Both the position numbers and the translations under genes were made by a program. A stretch of DNA of 64,000 nt, taken from positions 7,005,622-7,069,621 of the forward strand of contig JARUPZ010000011.1 of the NCBI GenBank assembly GCA_031213475.1. Direction: 5' to 3'. The notes beneath the pieces are model-generated. The model was not told the origin of the DNA, searched no databases, and saw only the letters and a list, made by a program, of their open reading frames with translations. Source of the stretch: Nereocystis luetkeana. Lineage: Eukaryota; Sar; Phaeophyceae; Laminariales; Laminariaceae. This document shows positions 46,001 to 55,531 of this stretch, piece after piece (position 1 is the stretch's first letter; every line of letters starts with the position of its first letter).

Positions 46001-47237
46001 ACATCAGGCAAAACAGCCTGCAACAAGAGAGGGCCTTCCCTCCCTCTCACAGCGCCGCAAGCCCTATACATAACGCGGAAATCAGTCAGTGCAAGAGCCT
46101 ACGTAGGTAGGTGTTCCAGGACAACCCAGCATCGTAAAAAAAATAGCATGTATAGCACATAGATGTCCCTGGGAACTCGCGCAGCAGGGTGTGGTGTAAC
46201 TGTCGTCAAACTATGTGCGTTAGTGAATCTCGGCCGGTCTGGCGGTCGGTCGGGCGGTCGGTCGGTCGGTCGCTTCAGCCATATCGAAAAGTACTCCTAC
46301 TTTTGGGAAACCGTGAAAAATTACAAGCTCGCATTCGCTCGTAATGAAAAAGAAAACGAGAAAAAAAAAACAATGCACAAGAGTCAGGGCGTGGGTCTCG
46401 CACCTTGCCGCCTTCACCACCACCGACCCCCCTAGGCCTCGCGACGGCGCGACCTTGTGACTGCTGCGTGGGGCAACACGGGCGCGATGCGGGTTTCACG
46501 AATCATGGAGGCGGGATGACAAGGGCGTTGAAAAACGCACGAACAAAAAAAAAAAAAACGAAACAGAAACAGGGTGGTGCGTGAGTATCCTTCTCCTCTT
46601 GAGACAGCAAAAACAAAAAATATACCAGGCACCCCAGGCACTGCGTACGTCGCGTCGAAAGAGGCAAGCGACGAACACGAAAGATAACTTATCAAACGGC
46701 AGACAGCAGAACAACTATACCAGCAGTACCCTGAGACACCGCGGCAATGAGCGATCGAGCCGAAATATCCGGCTCCCACATCGACCCTCAAGAGACCGCA
46801 GAGTGGCGGCTTTTACTGCACGCTTAAAGCGAGAAGACAAAAACTTGGGCAAAGGTTGTACGATATGGGCAGAAAGGAGGCAGCACAAGGTAAGGGGTGG
46901 GGGTACATAATACCATGGTTTCGAGTAGGAAAATTGAGTCCACAATGCCTGACTCCCCTCTCTCTTCTCTCTCTAAAGTTTCGACGTCAATGGCCAAAAA
47001 AGACAGCGTCCCCCGCTCGGGGCAGCGCCGATTTCCGTACGAAACCCCTTGAAGAGCTCTTCGACAGCACAGAGCCGATGGAGACCCGTAGAACTACTGC
47101 AGTTTTGCCTTAAAAGGGTCAATACCCCTCACGGAAGCATTTACCGGAAATTAAATATTACCGAGTACCCTAAAAATAAACGTTGATTTCGAGCACAGGG
47201 ATGATGAATAAGCCCGAACATTATATTTTCGGGAAAT

Positions 47238-47281
<44 letters not shown>

Positions 47282-49326
47282 TCTCTGGATCGACCAGCTT
47301 ATTTTCCGAAAACGCCTCATGTTTGTTCGGCATTGGCATTGGCATTGGCATTGGCAACCGACCCTTCCCGTACTATTACGGAGGGCCATAGTAAATAGGA
47401 CCTACGGTACACACAAAAACCTACATATTTACCTATTTTACTACAACAATATTTGGTCCCATTTACTTTGGTACCCCGTAATATGATATGCGAAACTCAA
47501 TGTTGCTCTTGTGCGGTAATCTGTGCAGCAGCAGCAGCGCGCATCGCTCACACGCCGCAGCAGCCCGAGTCGCGCTGGGAGTACGTATGAGTGGGACGCG
47601 TCCGACACCGCAACGTGAAGAGATGCGCAGCGGTAGCACGTACGACCTGCGCGAAGGACTACGCCTATAGTTACGAAGGAACACAGCAGTACTCATACGA
47701 AACCAAAATATGCTAGTGGAAAATATACGTAAATACGGGGGGGGGATACACGGTTTTTCGGGCCCAAGCGTGGGCGCTGAATTGCTGCAGGCGCCTCCGT
47801 TCTCCTATGGAGCTGTGCAAGCCCTTGCTATACAACGGTTAGAGGTGGGCCCGCCACCAGGCGGTGTCCCGATATTAGGCGGTATCCTGATATAAGGACG
47901 TCGAAACCGCTCGGCGCGACTAGAGAATTGCACTCATAAACCTGGAATAATGAATAAGGCGGCTTCCCTCTGTAAGGCGGTCACGTTGCTCCGGCACCAC
48001 CACCTCCTTCCTGAGAGACCACTATTACGGGGGGCCCTATTAAATAGAACCTACGGTCCACACAAAAACCTATATATTTCGATATTTTTACTGACGGTAT
48101 TTGGTCCTATTTACTGTTTACTGACGGTATTTGGTCCTATTTACTACTGTATGGTCCCCCGTAATACTACATACCAGTAGGGGGTTGATGACACCGCACT
48201 CCTCGTTTTTCAGGTGGCTATCTATACCAATAGGTAGCAAGGGGGATGAACCTTAACGGGGGCCCCAAAAAGCGCAAGAAAAAAAAGAAAAAACTTCCAC
48301 CCTTGAAAAAACGAAACAAAACGCCTCCCTGGCGGATGAAAACCAGCACATGATGCACACCACTTTTCTTGTCGTGTCCGGAACAACGTGAGTGGCTCGT
48401 ATCGAGTATTGAGATGAATGCACATACGCTCCTTGCGTTTCCGGACAGAGTGGTATATATAGCGACTCGAGACATCCCTTCGACGCCGCTCGTCTCGGGG
48501 GGGGGGGGGGGGGGGAGGGGCTGGAAAACTGGTTGAACAAAAAAAGAGTCAGTCCTACCGCACCAAGCTTGCCGAGAAGCTTGCAACACGCAACGTAACA
48601 TGCAGCGCTCCAGCTTACTCCCGAAATGCAAAATACACAGCTAGCAACACAACATCAGCGTGCGCCCCACCTTGAACCCGATGGCTTCCTTCCTCTCCCC
48701 GCCAGACGGGGGCTCCTTCCTCTGCGCCGCGCTCATATCTCCCGCCGAGCCACCCCCACCGCCCACCACCCCCCCGAGCATCGTCGCTTCGGCAGCGTCC
48801 GCGGGGGCGGCGGCGGCAGCGCCGCTTGCACTCCTACCCCCTGTGCCGGTGCTGGCCCTGCGATGCGGGCGCCCCCCCTCGAAGCCGCCGCCGACGGCGG
48901 GCTCAAACGTCGTCTCTTGGAGATCCAGCTGCAGTTTCTGCTTGCGCAGCGTCTTGCGCCGGGCCTCCTGAGCCTGCTGGAGCGCCGACGCGCTCGCCTC
49001 GAACGCCCTCGCCGCGGCCGCCCCCGGCCCCGCTTCTTCCCCGCCCATAGCCTCCCCCGCCGGTGCTTCCGCCCGAGAGGCGTTCGGGCGAGTGCGGGGC
49101 CCGGCAGAGGAGCTGCGCCTGTTGCGGCCGCCACCACCGCCACCAGTGGCACCGCCGGGACCGCCCCCTAGAACCGGGTAGAAGGTGCACTGCTCGGCTT
49201 CTAGCTCTCGCCGCCGCTGCTCCCGCACGGCCTTGCTCTTGACCCACTCCTCGGTGCTCTTCTTGATGCGAGCGTCGAGCGGGGCAATCGGCCCCTCGAA
49301 CTGCCGCGTGGGGAGACGGGGCTGGC

Positions 49327-49357
<31 letters not shown>

Positions 49358-49389
49358 GAGGATGAAAGAGAGAGAGAGAGAGAGATAGA

Positions 49390-49427
<38 letters not shown>

Positions 49428-52400
49428 CAGAGAGAGGAAGCGACACAAGCAAGAGAAAGAAAGAGTGATATAATGACCGAAAACAAGAGTGTGTGTGTGA
49501 AAGAGATAACGAGAGAAATATTGTGTGTGAGGGAGGTATGAGAGAGATTGTGTGTGTGTGAGAGAAAGAGAGGTGGCCGCGGCAGCGGGCGGCAAAGTGG
49601 GGCCGACGGCGAAAGCGGGTACGAACGTCATCCGCGTTCGGGGGTGGGGGCCAGAGCAGGCTTCTAACGTTCCGCAACGCGATTCACATGCATGGCCGGG
49701 GGGGCGGTACCCGTAGGCGCCAAAAGCGTGAACAAGTCGACCGCGAGGGGAAAAACCGGTTTCTTGGGCGCATCAAGGCTCCTTGGGCCCTCACTATAAG
49801 ACCGCGCGATAAAAACACCCAAGGCGGCACCGATCGTGGGCGGCGGCGTCTTGGTTCAGGGAGAGGGGGGGGAGGGAGGTGGGGACCACCAACCCTTGGG
49901 CTGTTGCGGCACATCAAATGACACGATGGGGCCTCGGCATTGTGTCATATATATAAGCTATGGGTGAACGCTGGCAAGAGGGTCAATCGATCGTCGCACG
50001 CCACGGCTCTTCACTGTAGCTCTTCTGTAGCATCGGATACCGGTATGGACCGAGCCTGCCGCACATGAATGGAGGAGAATATAAAATAACTGCAATGCAC
50101 GAGCATATTACAAGACCTCTCAGCGAGGAACGGACACCCACCAGAGAAAACAAGGAAGAGGCACACGACAGCAAGCGCCAATAGATAAACACGCAGAAAA
50201 AAAAACGCAAGAAGACACGGCTCACGAGGCTGACTGAGCACAAAGAGTCTCGACGCAAAACGACGAATCACACGCAGCTGGCAACTACGATGGGGCTCGA
50301 CGAAATTCTCGATCTCACAGCAGCAGCTGAGGTTCCTTTCGAAATTATAGGTTGAAACAAAAAAAAACTCAAACAACTGACCTGAAAGTGTTGGGACTCC
50401 TCTCGCTCCTGCTTCAGGTACTCCTCTTTGAGCGCGGCCTTGTTCATCTCCTGCTCAGTCCCAGCGCGTACGAGGCGCTCGAACACGTCTGCGCCGGCGC
50501 CGCCGCCGCCGCCGTCACCGTAGCCGTCCGCCGCTTCACCCCCCCGGGCAGCAAGATTGGGCTGAAAGGTCGCAACTAAACGCTCCCTCTCCTGGGCCTG
50601 CTGCATCAGCTTCTCCATGTTCCTCTCCCTCGCCGCCTGGAACCTGGCGGACCTAGCCACGAACGACGTGATTCCTCCGGGGCTGCCGTCGCCGCCGCCG
50701 CCACCGCCGCCGCCGCCTCCCGTGCTGCTGCGCCTCGGCCTCATGCGCGGGGCAGAAGCGCTGCGGCCCATCGAAAAGTTGGGCATGAAGGTGCACCCTT
50801 CCCGCTCCTGCACAAGCCTCCTCTCTTCCAGCTCCTGCCACCTGTGCGTCCAGCGCTCCGCGTTCACCTTCATGCGGACATCCAGGGGCTCCACCGACGA
50901 CTGCCGCCCGCGGGCCGTGATTGAGGGCGACCCCGGCCGCGACACCCGCTTTATGTGCTCCCCCGTGAGTGCCTCCAGCTTGGCCTGCCGGCGCTTCGCG
51001 TCGAGGTAGAGCGCGTGAAAGCATGACAGATCCCCGCCACCACCAGTGCTGCGGCGTCTACCACGGCTACCGCTCCGGCGGCCACTGCCGCCGCCACCGC
51101 TTCCGCCACCCTTGCCCCCGTCGCTGTCATCACCGTCGTCTCCCCTCCGTCCCCGGGAGGAAGCTCTCCCCCTGCTCAACGCCCTCCTGCTGATCTCCGG
51201 AGTGAACGTGCAGTCGCGGGGCCGCTCTTCCTCGTTACGCCGGGCGATCTCCAGCTTCGAGCTCCGCTGGACCGCGTCGAGGTAGAGGCTCTCGAGGCGG
51301 TCAACCCCACCGACCGACGGGTTTCCCCTGCGCCGGTTCGACCACCGCCGAGGCGTGTAGGGGGACAGGCCCGACGAGCCCGACAGCGGGGAGGCGTGTT
51401 CCTTCCTCCGGCGCTCTAGCCTCTCCCGCGCCTCCCGCGCCTGCTCGTGGAGGCGGTTTCCCGACTGCTCCGCGGAGGCCGGGGTCAGCACGACCACCGT
51501 CCCCCCCCCTCCCCCCGCCGCAGCCGCGGCCGCCGCGACGGGCGACGGCCCCGACGCCATGGAGGGGGATGAGGCCCCCTCGTTCCTCCGGCGCTCCAGC
51601 CTCTCGCGGGCCTCACGGGCCTGCCCGTGCAGGCGGTTGCCCGACAGCTCAGCCGACGCCGGGGTCACTACCACACCGTGCGATGCGGAGCGAACGGGGG
51701 TCTCCAACTGCTGCTGCTGCTCCCCTCCAGGCCTGACGCGGGTAGGCGTGCGGTGGCGCCTCTGCGACGTGGGTTCCGGCGCAGGGGTCACGGGCGATCC
51801 GAGCGGTCCCGAAGACAGGGCAATGCTCGGGTTTGCTCGAGAGACGCTCCCCACCGGCGGCGACGCCCTCACGGGAGCCGGAGAGGCACCGCTGCTGGCG
51901 CCGGCGCGGAGCCGGGAGCGGGCGGGGGACATACCCCTGCCACCGCCCGAGACCGATCGCTTCGATGACGGCCTAACGTCGGGCGTCGACTCGCGCCGCT
52001 GCTGTCGCCGCTGGTGTTGGTCTTGCTGCGACGGTTCTAGGGAGGCACGGCGGGCGTGCGACTTCGCCGCGGCCAGGGCTGCCTTGGCCTTGCTCGCAAC
52101 GACCGCGGTTTCCCCGACTCTCCGCGATGGACCGGGGCTGGGGCCTAAATCTTGGCCGGGCCTGGGGGCTGACGCGGCGGGGGGCGCATTCTTTTCGTAC
52201 CCCCCTTTTGGCTCCCGTGCGTGCGGAGTGGAAACGACCGACGCCGTCGTCTCCGCCCCTCCCACTCCCGCCCCGGGCGGTCCGGGTGCAGGAGGGGTCG
52301 ACACACCGGGCGCGGGAGCGGGCGCTGCAGTCGATGCGACGGGCGCAGGAGGGGGTGCCACCGTCGACTCGACGGGTGCGGTAGGGGGCTCGGCAGTCGA

Positions 52401-53798
52401 CTCGACGGGTGCGGGAGGGGGCGCCGTAGTGGAAGTGGCCGCCGCCGCTGCCGCCGCTGCCATTGTCGCCACTTCCGCTTCCGCTTCCGCTGCCGCCGCC
52501 GCTTCCACTTCCGCTACCGCCACCGCTTCCGCTTCCGCTGCCGCTGCCGTTGCCGCTGTAGCTGCCGCTGCCGCTGCCGCTGCTGCCGCGTCCGCTTCCG
52601 TTGCCGCTGCTGCCGCTGCTGCCGCTTCCGCTGCCGCTTCCGCTGCCGCTTCCGCTTCCGCTTCCGCTTCCGCTGCCGCTTCTGCCGCTTTCACTGCCGC
52701 TTCTGCCGCTTCCGCTTCTGCGGCTTCCGCTTCCACTGCCAGTTCCGAAGTCGCTGGCAATTCCGAAGCCGCTGCCGATTCGAGCGCCGCCGCCGCGGAC
52801 GGTTCGGGTTCGGGCTCCGGAAGAGACGCCGGCTCATCCTCGGCCACCGTAGCGGGGGCATCGTCTAGGACGGCAACGGGAGACGTTTCGACTGGCTCAT
52901 CTCCGGTAGAGGGGTGTGCGGGAGCTGCATCTTCTCTCGAAAACCGATTCACGGCGACATCGACCACGTCTTCAGCTTCAGAGGCGGACGAGGATGCCGG
53001 TGCGGATGGTAGTGGGGGGCCGCCAGCGGCGGGGGGCTCCAAGACGGAGTCTTCCGGCAACTCCGTGGGTTCTCTGCGCGAGATGGTCGGCTGCACTACG
53101 TGCTCCACCGTGGGCTCGGCGACCGGTTTGCCCCCGATCTCGTGGGTGACGGGGGCCTCGGGGGCGGTCGGTGCATCTACGGCTTCCTCGCTCTCAGCAT
53201 TGCCTCCACTGCTGCCATTCTTGACAGCATGCTCAGTCGGCTGGTCTGTGGCGGCGGCGCGTGCGGGCTCGAGTCCGGGCTCTGGCTCACCTTCGGTGGA
53301 TATCGCGGCATCCTCCGCGTGTTGGGCGTCTTTGGCGGCCGGTGCAGCCTCGGGCGCTGCCGTTGCCGCCGCCCGGGCGGCACCGGCGGGCATGACCTTG
53401 GCGGCTCTAGTGGCGTCCAAGCCGAGCCCCTTCGAGACCAACCTGGACTTCATAGCGGCTATCTTTCCCGTCTCGAACTCGGCGGCAAGCTTGGCCGATT
53501 TTTCGGCCTCCATTTCACCGACGCCGCCCTCCTTCGACGACGATGCGGTTCCGTCCTCCTTCATTGCGGCACCTGCAGCGGTCGCGTCGGCACCAGCCGC
53601 GGCAGCCAAGCCCGCCGCCTGGTCCACCGAGAGACCCTTACTCACCAAGCTTTGCTTCATAGCAGCTATCTTGCCGTTTCCGAGCTCGGGAGCCTCGTAC
53701 AGGGCGTCGAGCGGGGGCCCGCTCGGAGCGGACTGGTCGAGGTCATCGATTTTTTTTTTGAATGAGGCGATTTTCTCCTCGAGCGAAAGGAATTCCAT
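40056..53798 (-). CDS. Large TFxP-repeat, low-complexity coiled-coil protein (about 1,989 aa, 5 exons)
   Basis: Exons on the minus strand: 53798-50382, 49321-48671, 44169-43731, 42753-41989, 40753-40056. Phases match at every junction. The first ATG of the open frame is at 53798 (MEFLSLEEKIASFKKKIDDL). Residues 42-57 and 110-125 repeat GKIAAMKxxLVSKGL. A long Ala/Glu-rich region follows, then two copies of a 30-residue repeat (SGNRLHGQAREARERLERRR), then charged helical units closed by CTFTPEI (near 863), CTFMPNF (1000), ATFQPNL (1075), HFQPRL (across the first splice), CTFYPVL (1184) and TTFEPAV (1275). The tail has a Gly/Asn/Ser minisatellite, a Lys-Gln run and a poly-Glu block. TFxP-like motifs recur, as I recall, in uncharacterised protist cytoskeletal or flagellar proteins, so a structural role is only a guess. 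The 3' end is uncertain: a donor-like CAG/GTGATA near 40107 could lead to a further exon. Confidence 0.75.
40372..40415 (-). repeat. Poly-Glu (GAG)n tract in the last exon of the TFxP gene
   Basis: Nearly pure CTC/CCT triplets on the plus strand encode a run of about 16 Glu on the minus strand. Much of 40140-40700 is similarly Glu-rich and gives an acidic C-terminal tail. Confidence 0.85.
40916..41094. repeat. Family C (GGGTC/GACCC) repeat
   Basis: GGGTCGGGTCAAGACTCGCT, GACCCAACCCGACCCGGACC, TGCGGGTCGGGTCATGGACT and a terminal ACAGCCCTG, in an intron of the TFxP gene. Confidence 0.65.
41345..41553. repeat. Family C repeat with CAGGGCT / AGCCCTG ends
   Basis: Starts CAGGGCTCTTCGCAAGTCAT, contains several GGGTC blocks and their complement, and closes with GGGCAGCCCTG. 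The 7-bp ends are inverted and hAT-like, but I see no clear target duplication. Confidence 0.65.
42000..42062 (-). repeat. Lys-Gln (CAGAAG)n coding repeat
   Basis: Plus-strand CTTCTG hexamers encode alternating Lys-Gln at the end of TFxP exon 4, immediately before the splice donor at 41988. Confidence 0.8.
42432..42645 (-). repeat. GNGS/GNRS coding minisatellite in TFxP exon 4
   Basis: Six-base units (GGTAAC, GGCAGC, CGTAGC variants) encode a Ser-Gly-Asn-Gly repeat of about 70 residues. A higher-order block CCGTTACCGCTACCGTTGCC recurs, so unequal exchange is likely to change its length. Confidence 0.85.
43374..43489. mobile_element. Foldback MITE, family M, copy 5
   Basis: TATTACGGGGGATCATAGCA at the left, AACAATATTTGGTTATATTT in the core, GGTCCCCCGTATTA at the right. 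Located in the TFxP intron between exons 3 and 4. Confidence 0.8.
44386..44407. mobile_element. Family M MITE, solitary right end
   Basis: ACTATGGCCCCCCGTAATAA without a matching left arm nearby. A remnant terminus. Confidence 0.55.
44478..44585. mobile_element. Foldback MITE, family M, copy 6
   Basis: TATTACCGGGGGCCATAGTT at the left and ATGGTCCCCCGTAATA at the right. The core is inverted relative to copy 1 (CCAAATATTGTTAGTAAAAA). Confidence 0.85.
44665..44882. mobile_element. Family M MITE split by a second copy of itself
   Basis: The outer element runs from TTTACGGGGGGGGCATATTG to TATGGCCCCCCGTAATA. After its TCGCTATTTTTAC core a complete inner copy begins (TATTACGGGGGACCATAGTA at 44736) and ends near 44844 (GGTGTCCCTTAA), after which the outer copy resumes. 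A direct record of nested transposition. Confidence 0.75.
45655..45850. repeat. Family C (GGGTC/GACCC) repeat
   Basis: GGCTCTTCATGTGGTCATGA, (GGGTC)n, AACTCTCACGGGTCGGGTCA, GACCTGACCCGCGAGGTCTG, ending GGGCCTGTCATGAG. Same order as the 41345 copy. Located in a TFxP intron. Confidence 0.65.
47242..47286. repeat. CT dinucleotide microsatellite
   Basis: About 20 CT units in the TFxP intron between exons 2 and 3. A shorter (GGCATT)n hexamer array follows at 47332-47354. Confidence 0.9.
47374..47483. mobile_element. Foldback MITE, family M, copy 8
   Basis: TATTACGGAGGGCCATAGTA at the left, AACAATATTTGGTCCCATTT in the core, GGTACCCCGTAATA at the right. Confidence 0.8.
48023..48166. mobile_element. 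Foldback MITE, family M, copy 9 (internal duplication)
   Basis: TATTACGGGGGGCCCTATTA at the left and GGTCCCCCGTAATA at the right. The 3' half carries the segment ACTGACGGTATTTGGTCCTA twice, explaining its extra length. Confidence 0.8.
49329..49440. repeat. GA-rich microsatellite forming the pyrimidine tract of TFxP exon 2
   Basis: GAGAGA arrays on the plus strand are CTCTCT on the transcribed strand and end directly at the CCAG acceptor (49322-49325) of the minus-strand gene. Confidence 0.85.
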
Positions 53799-55531
53799 CG
53801 CCGTCGTTGCCGCCCCCGCCGCTGCTTTTTCCACCGCCGCTTTGCCCCCGCTGCTTTGCCCCCGCTGCTCTGCCACCGCTGCCCGCCGCCGCTGCTTTGC
53901 AGCTTGGCTTTGCCTTGGTTTGGTTTGGTTTGGTTTCGTTTGGTTTGCCGCCGCTGCTTTCACTCTTGCTTCTGCTGCTGCTGGTGGAGGCGACCCGATG
54001 AGGAACGAAGCGGCACGCAACCGAGTGCGAAGTGGTTATGCCAGGCGTGTCAATATGATAACCCGACTGTTTCAATTTTCAGTCAATCCAGCCAACGCTT
54101 GCACCCAAGACATACTATATGTACAGCGTGGCTCTTGCTTGGCCAGAGAGGGCGAGGATGTGTTATGTTCCGAAAAATGATGCTACTCCTAATACGACGA
54201 GTACCAGGTACGGCAGTCCGCATAACATCAAAAGAGTACGGACGTACGCGTACGTAGTGGCAGTCTATACCTGATACCTCATACCGTAAAGCCTATTGTA
54301 GACTGTAGACCGCAATATCAGCTGCGCTGCTGCGCTAGTTATCTCGTTGTCTTCGGCTGTGACGGAGAGATTATCGCCCGCATGTTACCTTCCTGTTCTC
54401 TCATAGTACTCTCCGGCAAGAGCTGCGGAGCTGGCTGTACTGGGTGTATACGTACGTGAAAAATAAACGAATTGTGCCAGTGGCAAGGGGCAGGTGTGAC
54501 CGATGGCGCGCAGAGGGCGTTCTCATCGCCGCTCGGTGGGTGCTGCTGGCATGCAGCGGTGCCCCCAGCTCCGCTCTCTTTCCGCGGAGCACTTGCGGGT
54601 CTTGCCTGGGCCTTACAGCAGTACTGCTGTAGTGGCGGCAAAAGCTTTGTCGTGCCTCCAAGTGCAGTTTGTGCAGTGCAGCGGGGAAGTTGGGAAAGAG
54701 AAGCGTACGAGTAGCAGCACCAGGCACTAATATACCAGAGGGTATACGATACCCCATATACCGGCATGACGCAAACCGTAAGGCTTAGCTCTTGCTCCAT
54801 AAGAACAGTTTAGCTAAGCAAATGCTAAGAGAGCATCTGCGGAAGTCCGAAAGCCAAGCCGGGCGCGGCTTTCCCCTGTAGCCTCGTCTCTAGCTGGCGC
54901 GCGTGGGCGTGTGCACCAGATGCGGAAAATAGAAATTTCATGGTGAGAAGATGCGGATGAGAAGAGAGGCATAAAATAATGAGATTTCAAATATTCCAAA
55001 TATCAGGACATCGTATGCGCTCACCTTCCCCTATCTGACGTGCCGGACTCCGATCCCCACTCTTCTTGCTGGATACGTATGGGTCCACACCAGGCTTTGG
55101 AACCGCCTTAGTCGCGCGGCCTACCAACACACACTCGAGCAAGAGGTCGAGAAAAATGAAACACGTCTTTTGTTTTGGCTGCTCCGCTCTCGTCGTCCCC
55201 TGCTCGGAGTATTTAACATACATGGCAGGCCTACCAAATAGGGGCAAGGGGATGCATGTTGATCTCGAAATTGCCCCGCTTCGCCCAGCAGGTTTCTGGT
55301 TTAGGGGGCTAGCATCATCAGAGGTGGGTTGCACTGCGTGGGGCTGACAGTGTATCGCAGCATAGCGCTGGAGCCTAGATTCACGAGGGTAGGAAGGGGT
55401 CTCGGCCGTGCGCAAGGCATGCTATCGCGAGATCGCCTTGTTACAGACAAGTAGGCACACAACAGCAGCAGCAGTTTGGATTTTGGGGTTCGCTTTCCTC
55501 GCCCTACCCATCAGCTGTCCGAGGTACCATC
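53799..55531. promoter_or_regulatory. Divergent intergenic region between the TFxP gene and the ATM-like gene
   Basis: The two start codons point away from each other across 1.7 kb, so this stretch should hold both promoters and 5' UTRs. I see no clear TATA or initiator on either side. A GGTTTGGTTTGG tract lies at 53919-53940, and the open frames on both strands have no recognisable content. One TACCAGGTA 9-mer is at 54203. Confidence 0.5.

Noticed and set aside
51559..54180. An 873-codon plus-strand open frame opposite exon 1 of the TFxP gene
   Set aside because: Its Ala/Ser/Gly-rich content mirrors the GC-rich triplet composition of the minus-strand exon. It lacks conserved motifs, while the minus frame has ordered repeats and phase-compatible splices.
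54339..54800. A 153-codon minus-strand open frame upstream of the divergent gene pair
   Set aside because: Cys/Pro/Ser-rich without recognisable content or splice partners. Overlapping frames of similar length exist on both strands.
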